Below are positions 58,597 through 64,000 of a stretch of 64,000 nt of DNA, piece after piece; within the stretch, counting starts at the first letter, position 1; each line of letters opens with the position of its first letter. The position numbers and the translations under genes are program-made. The DNA is taken from positions 62,001-126,000 of the forward strand of contig NZ_JAFMPK010000044.1 of NCBI RefSeq assembly GCF_017349295.1. The letters run 5' to 3'. Source of the DNA: Myceligenerans salitolerans (GTDB taxonomy: Bacteria; Actinomycetota; Actinomycetes; Actinomycetales; Cellulomonadaceae). The notes beneath the pieces are model-generated. The model searched no databases. It saw only the letters and a program-made list of their open reading frames with translations, and was not told the origin of the DNA.

Positions 58597-60918
58597 TCAG
58601 CCGAAGATTCTCGGGAGCGTGCCCTCGTGGGTCTCGCGTGCCTCGTCCAGCGAGATCGTGAAGTGCCCTTCGATCTCGACCGAGTCACCACCCGTGACAC
58701 CGAGCCGGAGAGCCGGGACGCCGTACTCGTCGGCGAGATGGATGAGGTCACCCTCGTGGTCCTGTGTCACGGCGACCAGGACCCGGGCGGTCGACTCGCT
58801 GAAGAGTGCGACGAACGGATCCACCTTGTCGCGCCCGGTCACGCCTTCGAGAGCGATCTTGGCACCGACGCCGAACCGCAGTGACGCCTCGAGCACCGCC
58901 TGCGCGAGCCCACCCTCCGACAGGTCGTGGGCCGCGACCTCCAGCTCGTCCTTGCGCGCGGCGACGAGCAGCGCCGCGAGCGCCCGCTCGGCCTCGAGGT
59001 CCACCTGCGGCGGCAGTCCGCCCAGATGGCCGTGGACGACGTCGGCCCATGCCGACCCGTCCAGCTCGTCGCGTGTGGTGCCGAGCAGCATCACCGACAG
59101 CCCTTCCGTGCGCCAGCCCGAGGGCAGCGCCGTGCGGACGTCGTCGAGCACACCGAGCACGCCGACCACCGGGGTGGGATGGATCGCCGAGTCGATCTGC
59201 CCCGGCTCCCCCGTGCCGTTGTACAGCGACACGTTGCCACCCGTGACGGGCACGCCGAGCGTCTGGCACGCGTCGGCGAGGCCCTCGATGGCTTCCACCA
59301 GCTGCCACATCGAGTCGGGGTGCTCCGGCGACCCGAAGTTCAGGCAGTCGGTGACCGCGAGCGGCTCGGCACCGACGGTGGCGACGTTCCGGTACGCCTC
59401 CGCGAGCGCCAGCGCGGCGCCGGTGCGGGGGTCGAGCTTGCCGTAACGGCCGTTCGCGTCGGTCGCGAGTGCGACGCCGAGACCGGTGGCCTCGTCGACG
59501 CGGACCACTCCTCCGTCGTCGGGCTGCGCGAGGGCGGTGTTGCCCTGCACGAACCGGTCGTACTGATCGGTCACCCACGCCTTGGAGGCGAGGTTGGGGG
59601 ATCCGAGGAGACGCAGCGCCGTCTCACGCAGTTCGTCGCCGGACTCGGGGCGGGCCAGGCCCACGGCGGCGTTCCCCTGGGCGTTGAGCTCGTCCTGCCA
59701 TTCCGGGCGCGCGTACGGTCGGTCGTAGACGGGGCCCTCGTGGGCGACGGTCCTCGGGTCGACGTCGACGATGCGCTGCCCGTGGTGGTCGATGGTCAGC
59801 CGGCCGCTGTCGTTGACCTCGCCGATGACGGCGGTCTCGACGTCCCACCTCCGCGTGATGGCGAGGAACTCGTCCAGCTTCTCGGGGCGGACCACGGCCA
59901 TCATGCGCTCCTGCGATTCCGACATGAGGATCTCGCCCGCGTTCAGGGTGGGATCGCGCAGGAGGACGTCGTCGAGGTCGACGTGCATCCCGCCGTCGCC
60001 GTTCGAGGCGAGTTCGCTGGTCGCGCAGGAGATGCCTGCCGCGCCGAGGTCCTGGATGCCCTCCACGACCTTCGCGCCGAACAGCTCGAGGCAGCACTCG
60101 ATGAGGACCTTCTCCATGAACGGGTCGCCGACCTGGACGGACGGCCGCTTCGCGGGAACACCGTCCTCGAAGGTCTCGCTCGCGAGGATCGAGGCTCCGC
60201 CGATGCCGTCGCCGCCGGTGCGGGCCCCGAAGAGCACCACCTTGTTGCCCGGGCCGGACGCGCTCGCCAGGTGGATGTCCTCGTGCCGCAGCACGCCGAG
60301 GCAGAGCGCGTTGACGAGCGGGTTGCCCTGGTAGGAGCTGTCGAAGACGAGCTCGCCACCGATGTTGGGCAGTCCGAGCGAGTTGCCGTAGCCGCCCACT
60401 CCGCTGACCACGCCATGGACGACGCGGGGCGTGTCCGGATGGTTGACGTCCCCGAACCGCAGCTGGTCCATGACGGCCGCGGGCCGTGCGCCCATCGAGA
60501 TGATGTCGCGCACGATGCCCCCGACGCCGGTCGCGGCGCCCTGGTAGGGCTCCACGAAGGACGGGTGGTTGTGCGACTCGACCTTGAAGGTCACGGCCCA
60601 GCCGTCGCCGATGTCGACGACGCCGGCGTTCTCGCCGATGCCGACGAGGAGATTGCGCTTCATCTCCTCGGTGACTCTCTCGCCGAACTTGCGCAGGTGC
60701 ACCTTGGACGACTTGTAGGAGCAGTGCTCGCTCCACATCACCGAGTACATCGCGAGCTCGGCGGCCGTGGGGCGGCGGCCGAGGATGTCGCGGATGCGCT
60801 GGTACTCGTCCTGCTTCAGGCCCAGCTCGCCGAACGGCTGGACCTCCTCGGGCGTGGCCTTCGCGTTCTCGACCGTGTCGAGAACGGGGCGGGCGGCCTG
60901 GGACGCGGGCGCGGTCAT
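58597..60918 (-). CDS. purL: Phosphoribosylformylglycinamidine synthase II
   Basis: FGAM synthase large subunit of the small (Bacillus) type, 773 residues; it needs PurQ and PurS, which are not in the window. Motifs: [72 protein letters not shown] and, in the second half, [17 protein letters not shown]. Start: ATG at 60918. It belongs to the purine region with purF and purM but is separated from them by six genes. Confidence 0.97.
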   Translation of the reverse strand: MTAPASQAARPVLDTVENAKATPEEVQPFGELGLKQDEYQRIRDILGRRPTAAELAMYSVMWSEHCSYKSSKVHLRKFGERVTEEMKRNLLVGIGENAGVVDIGDGWAVTFKVESHNHPSFVEPYQGAATGVGGIVRDIISMGARPAAVMDQLRFGDVNHPDTPRVVHGVVSGVGGYGNSLGLPNIGGELVFDSSYQGNPLVNALCLGVLRHEDIHLASASGPGNKVVLFGARTGGDGIGGASILASETFEDGVPAKRPSVQVGDPFMEKVLIECCLELFGAKVVEGIQDLGAAGISCATSELASNGDGGMHVDLDDVLLRDPTLNAGEILMSESQERMMAVVRPEKLDEFLAITRRWDVETAVIGEVNDSGRLTIDHHGQRIVDVDPRTVAHEGPVYDRPYARPEWQDELNAQGNAAVGLARPESGDELRETALRLLGSPNLASKAWVTDQYDRFVQGNTALAQPDDGGVVRVDEATGLGVALATDANGRYGKLDPRTGAALALAEAYRNVATVGAEPLAVTDCLNFGSPEHPDSMWQLVEAIEGLADACQTLGVPVTGGNVSLYNGTGEPGQIDSAIHPTPVVGVLGVLDDVRTALPSGWRTEGLSVMLLGTTRDELDGSAWADVVHGHLGGLPPQVDLEAERALAALLVAARKDELEVAAHDLSEGGLAQAVLEASLRFGVGAKIALEGVTGRDKVDPFVALFSESTARVLVAVTQDHEGDLIHLADEYGVPALRLGVTGGDSVEIEGHFTISLDEARETHEGTLPRIFG

Positions 60919-61283
60919 GTATCCCTCGCGTGCAGTGGGGGAGCGCAGTGCAACGGCTGCGCGGGAACGTTGCGCGGAAGGCGCGCGCACAGTCTATCCG
61001 CCGCAGGACGGATACGCCCCGATCATGCCGTTGCGTCACGTCGCACCAGGTCAGAGGTGGCGAATCGGCGGTGGGGCGGCGCGAGGCCCACGGTGTGCGC
61101 CACATCGAGGGAGGAGTGTGAGACACCTCATCGACCAAGATCACGGTGTCGCGCACACCACATCCGACCACGGACGGTCCGATATGTGAGATTTACGGTC
61201 TTCGCCGACCTTGCCGAGTGCCGAAGAAACCCGTCCTGGCCAGAGGGTTTCGCGCACATACCATAAAGTGGTTTGATGCGCCC
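60919..61283. other. Intergenic region, purL and Tdi1-like gene
   Basis: A 365-bp divergent gap. GC falls near 61190-61280, where CATAAA (61262-61267) could be part of a promoter for the Tdi1-like gene. No riboswitch (the purine and PreQ1 types were looked for by eye) and no small gene found. Confidence 0.5.
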
Positions 61284-62048
61284 ATGCAGATGCTCCGCAC
61301 TTTTGCCAAGGATGCCTTCCGATTCGGGCTGGCCTCCTGGCGATGGCTGGGTATCAGCGGCAAGACCCCTCGCTTCACCACATGCTTCGGTGACGTCTTC
61401 CTCGAGTCGCTCGAGGGGTGGTGGTTCCTGGACACGATGGAGGGGACGCTCGAGCTTCGCTGGACCACAGCCGTCGACATGTACGCCGAGCTCGAGGCGC
61501 CCGAGGGCCGCGCGACCTACCTCATGGACGACATCGTCCGGGAGGCGGAGCAGCGTGGCCTGAGGCTGGGCCGCAAGGATGTCTTCACCTTCAACCCCCA
61601 TCCCGCACTCGGCGGTGAGATGACGGCGGACCGGCTCACGACGATGCGATTCAGCCTCGCGCTCAACTGGGCCGGGACGATGCACGAGCAGCTCCGGCAG
61701 GAGCCGCTGCACTCCGCGGCGCAACCACAGGCGCCGTCGGCCACGCACTGGGTCGTCGAGGCACCGCCGGTGCGCGTCGACACGGCGCATCCGGCCTACG
61801 CCGAACCGCATCCGCCGACGGGATCGTTCGCGATCACCGGACCGTACGGCGACCGCTCGCGGGTCGCGACCGGCGCCCACCACATGGCCGACACCGGAAC
61901 GTTTCCCCACTACGCCCCTCAGACAGCGTACGACCCCCCGCCCATGACGGGCCAGCATCTCGCGGCCACGCCCGCACCGCGTGAGGACCCGCGGCCCTAC
62001 GTGCAGTCCGCCGAGCCGCCGGCCTGGGACGACATCTGGCGCCGCTGA
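61284..62048 (+). CDS. DUF1851/Tdi1-like protein with disordered tail
   Basis: A 254-residue protein. Residues 15-135 match the DUF1851 or T6SS-immunity Tdi1 C-terminal pattern: CFGDVFLESLEGWWFLDTMEGTLELRW, YLMDDIVREAEQRGLRLG, VFTFNPHPALGG and FSLALNWAGTMHEQLR. The rest (about 140-254) is Pro/Ala/His-rich and probably disordered. Tdi1 proteins neutralise polymorphic toxins in proteobacteria, but no toxin or T6SS gene is seen here. Start: ATG at 61284. It overlaps the 3' end of the truncated DUF222 gene by 52 bp. Confidence 0.8.
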   Translation: MQMLRTFAKDAFRFGLASWRWLGISGKTPRFTTCFGDVFLESLEGWWFLDTMEGTLELRWTTAVDMYAELEAPEGRATYLMDDIVREAEQRGLRLGRKDVFTFNPHPALGGEMTADRLTTMRFSLALNWAGTMHEQLRQEPLHSAAQPQAPSATHWVVEAPPVRVDTAHPAYAEPHPPTGSFAITGPYGDRSRVATGAHHMADTGTFPHYAPQTAYDPPPMTGQHLAATPAPREDPRPYVQSAEPPAWDDIWRR

Positions 62049-62641
62049 CGCGCCGAGGCCTCCTCGGTACGGCGCCTTCTGGGGACTCGCAGCCGACGCT
62101 CCCGCTCCGTCCGCGCGATCTGGCTCAGCTCGGCCACGGTTGCCGTTCGCGCCTGTCGCAGCAGCCGCGTCTCCAGCGCGGCGCGCCCTCCGCGGTGCAG
62201 TCCGCACGTGTACCCGAGGATCGTCTGGGCGTGGCCGTAGGAGATCGTGCCACCCCGCAGCGCGGCGAGGGTTCGCGGGTGTCTGCGCACCAGAGCGCGT
62301 GACTCCTCGACGAGACCCGCCGCGGCCTCCGGCGAGACGCGCAGGACGTCGGCGAGCCGGCCCGCGACCACACCGGCGGCGACGCCCTCGACCTCGCCGG
62401 CCACCGCTCGACCGCCGTCCGCCCCCTCGGGCAGGATCTCCTCGATGTGCGCCTCGGCCCACGCGCCGACCTCGTGCAGCAGGACCGCACGCGAGGCAGC
62501 GAGAGACGCCAGGAGAGCCTCCACCGCCCCGACCGCGTCGACCGCCTCCGCGAGCGAGCGGAATCCGTCCCGCCCAGGCTCCGCCGTGGCCGCACCGTTC
62601 GCCACGGCGGCCGATCTGCTGATGGAGGTACTCACGCCCAT
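61997..62641 (-). pseudogene. Truncated 13E12-type DUF222 gene (HNH part missing)
   Basis: A 214-residue frame matching only the N-terminal DUF222 half of the 13E12/HNH family: FRSLAEAVDAVGAVEALLASLAA, RVSPEAAAGLVEESRALVRRHP and GGTISYGHAQTILGYTCGL. Full-length members are usually 400-550 residues and end in an HNH nuclease domain. Here the family similarity stops near 62080, and the frame ends inside the Tdi1-like gene on the other strand. I call it truncated. The ATG at 62641 has AGAGG upstream; a GTG at 62662 is possible. A LexA-like box lies just upstream. Confidence 0.8.
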
Positions 62642-62667
62642 GCTGCTCGCCTCTTCTCCCACGTTGT

Positions 62668-62683
62668 TCGAACATGTGTTCTA
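62668..62683. promoter_or_regulatory. LexA (SOS) box before the DUF222 gene
   Basis: TCGAACATGTGTTCTA matches the actinobacterial SOS consensus TCGAAC-n4-GTTCGA at all but one base. On the minus strand the -10-like TACTGT (62689-62684) directly precedes it, so it covers the promoter. Several mycobacterial 13E12 genes have LexA boxes. It also lies 56 bp before the divergent DUF2599 gene. Confidence 0.8.
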
Positions 62684-62738
62684 ACAGTAGCGCCGGTCCT
62701 CGGGGAGCGCCACCGCGACACTCGGGGAGAATGGCGAT

Positions 62739-63491
62739 GTGCGAGCCTCACATGTCGTCGCCCTCGGGGTCGCGGCCCTCGTCCTGGCCGCGATCGTCGC
62801 GTCCCGCACGGAACTCGGCGACGGCACCGGAGGCTCCGCGGCACCCGCACCGACGGGGACGGCGGCGGCGACCCGGTCCGTCGCGCCCGAGCCGCCGGCC
62901 GATCCCACGCCACCGCACCGCCACTCCGTCGTGGTCGCCGGTGTCGACCTGGAGATCACGGCCGCCGAGGTCACCGTCGGCGACCAGCGCGCCGACGGGA
63001 CCCGCACGATCACCACGTCCGGTGCCCCCGCCTACGGGACCGGGACTCCCGGCGCGGAGGTCACCGAGCACGGCGACCGCAGCGTCACCGTGCTCCGCGA
63101 CGGCACGCCCGTCGCCGCCCTGACACCCGCGGCGCGAGGCGAGAAAACGGCCGGGGGCACCGGGTCCCCCTCGCGGGGCGCCACCGTCCTCACGCTCGGC
63201 GACGACGCGCTCGACTCGACGGCCTGGGCTCAGCGGGAGGGAGAGGGCGGCCTGTCCCTCGCCGTCGTCCCCGCGTCGTGGGTGCGGGGCGGCGGCGAGG
63301 CGACGCTCGACCTCCTGGCTGCTCAGCTGGCCGCGGCGGAGCCCGAGACGGACAGCGACACCATGCGCGACCAGCTGGCCTGTCACCACCTCGGCGCGCC
63401 CGACAAGGCTTCGTGGAACCTGGAGCCATGGCGGCCCGATGTCGGGATGTTCGGAACGATCGCCGCACGGTGCAACCCGACGGATTCGTAG
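62739..63491 (+). CDS. Exported DUF2599 domain protein
   Basis: A 250-residue exported protein. The signal segment is VVALGVAALVLAAIVA. An Ala/Pro/Thr-rich spacer follows, then a beta-rich middle with VTVGDQRADGTRTITTSGAP. The C-terminal DUF2599 domain (about 170-250) has LSLAVVPASWVRGGG, DTMRDQLACHHLGA, KASWNLEPWRPDVGMF and a final AARCNP; the two Cys could form a disulfide. Function unknown; it resembles secreted proteins of actinobacteria. GTG start at 62739 with GGGGAGA upstream. Confidence 0.85.
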   Translation: MRASHVVALGVAALVLAAIVASRTELGDGTGGSAAPAPTGTAAATRSVAPEPPADPTPPHRHSVVVAGVDLEITAAEVTVGDQRADGTRTITTSGAPAYGTGTPGAEVTEHGDRSVTVLRDGTPVAALTPAARGEKTAGGTGSPSRGATVLTLGDDALDSTAWAQREGEGGLSLAVVPASWVRGGGEATLDLLAAQLAAAEPETDSDTMRDQLACHHLGAPDKASWNLEPWRPDVGMFGTIAARCNPTDS

Positions 63492-63802
63492 TCCACCGGT
63501 GGGGCGAACGACCGATAGGGAACCACCCTCACAAGACGACACGCCGCTGTGATGGGATCGTGACTTAGCACACCTCGATTCGGCGTGCGAGCCAAGCTGT
63601 GATCAGGTTTCCTGAAGGAGGTGCGGACGTCGGCAGAGGGCGTCGCGGCACCGGAAGGACGTCGACAGCAACCCCCCAGCTGGTCCTTGTACGGCCCTCG
63701 GGTCGTGGCAAGCACAACCCCCGCGTCCCCAGACCACGTGGAGCCCCGTGCAGGGGTCACAAAACACCGGCACGGCAGAACCTTCGGCAGGGAGGGCTCC
63801 CC
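63492..63802. other. Intergenic region before the last gene
   Basis: 311 bp without a recognised gene. AAGGAGG at 63613 is not followed by a usable start; GGGAGGG before 63803 is the ribosome site of the next gene. No clear operator or riboswitch was seen. Confidence 0.5.
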
Positions 63803-64000
63803 ATGACTCGTGTACTCGCCCTGGGAACCATCGTCGCGATCGGCTGTGGTGTACTCCTCGGCCTGACGCTCGCATACGGCCAGTGGATGCTCGCCGCCGG
63901 CGCACTGCTTCTCGGCGTGGGAGGAGCGACCGTCGTCGCTCTCACCGTGCCGGAACCGGCGCCCACCATCGCACCCGTCACCCTGAGCGGTCCCGTCGTC
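63803..64000 (+). CDS. Small membrane protein (partial)
   Basis: An open frame from the ATG at 63803 to the window edge, 66 codons. Two hydrophobic helices (VLALGTIVAIGCGVLLGLTL and WMLAAGALLLGVGGATVVAL) are followed by a Pro-rich stretch (VPEPAPTIAPVTLSG). Good ribosome site GGGAGGG. No family recognised; cut by the edge. Confidence 0.7.
   Translation, partial: MTRVLALGTIVAIGCGVLLGLTLAYGQWMLAAGALLLGVGGATVVALTVPEPAPTIAPVTLSGPVV

Noticed and set aside
60919-61283. Purine riboswitch upstream of purL
   Set aside because: No conserved purine-aptamer core could be seen by eye in the 365-bp leader; covariance-model search would decide.
61284-62048. Type VI secretion immunity system
   Set aside because: Only the DUF1851 pattern is present; there is no T6SS or toxin gene, and the host is Gram-positive.

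Overview
The window is a very GC-rich chromosomal segment of a high-GC Gram-positive bacterium. The mycothiol synthase (MshD), BldC, DUF3073, sterol-carrier-like SCP_3, Ssd/TadZ and 13E12-type genes are actinobacterial markers. The xylan/galactan-active secreted enzymes, together with overall gene style, suggest the order Micrococcales, probably a Promicromonosporaceae/Cellulomonadaceae-type soil saprophyte. That placement is inferred from gene content only. Many genes start with GTG, neighbours overlap by GTGA/ATGA, and several genes look leaderless.

Layout: 1-4.1 kb, a Tad pilus operon on the minus strand (tadZ, tadA, a fused tadB-tadC, a Flp-like DUF4244 pilin, tadE, tadG cut by the window edge). 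4.4 kb, a HAD-IB phosphatase divergent from it. 5.3-9.8 kb, part of the phenylacetate catabolic system (enoyl-CoA hydratase, TetR/PaaR, PaaZ, second enoyl-CoA hydratase) with two PaaR-type operators. 9.9-13.4 kb, a YcaQ-like protein, then a GntR regulator with a thiamine-diphosphate enzyme. 13.4-14.3 kb, a gene-free stretch with a degenerate tandem repeat, leading into acs, whose leader has a CRP-like site, palindromes, a 15-codon upstream ORF and a possible Shine-Dalgarno switch. 16.4-20.4 kb, a plant polysaccharide island: a decayed GH43 enzyme that still has its operators and terminator, then CBM13-GH62 arabinofuranosidase and GH27-CBM13 alpha-galactosidase.

20.4-26.5 kb holds mshD and a phosphate group (ppk1, Nudix/histidine phosphatase, pit, DUF47). 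26.9-31.9 kb: a sugar porter, a conserved hypothetical, then MarR plus a DHA2 drug exporter with twin operators, and a second MarR. 32-45 kb is housekeeping and envelope: MsrB, DEAD helicase, M50 protease, A-type Fe-S-like protein, tRNA-Lys, MarP-type protease, GDPD, an M4 protease fused to an emfourin-like inhibitor domain, MscS, ABM protein, a VanY-type peptidase, a zincin, and tRNA-Glu/Asp/Phe. 45.5-47.3 kb: holin-like and DUF3618 membrane proteins, BldC, DUF3073. 47.5-61 kb: purine genes purM, purF and purL, with SCP_3, a large secreted ExeM-type nuclease/5'-nucleotidase with a chitin-binding end, a membrane EEP protein and an RNase II-type RNB protein. 61.2-64 kb is a small accessory-looking patch: a Tdi1-like protein, a truncated 13E12/DUF222 gene under a LexA box, a DUF2599 exported protein and the start of a small membrane protein.

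No CRISPR array, insertion sequence, integrase or attachment site was seen. The observations I rate highest are the acs leader, the M4 protease-emfourin fusion, the GH43 remnant and the LexA-boxed truncated 13E12 gene. I did not find a clearly new multi-gene system.
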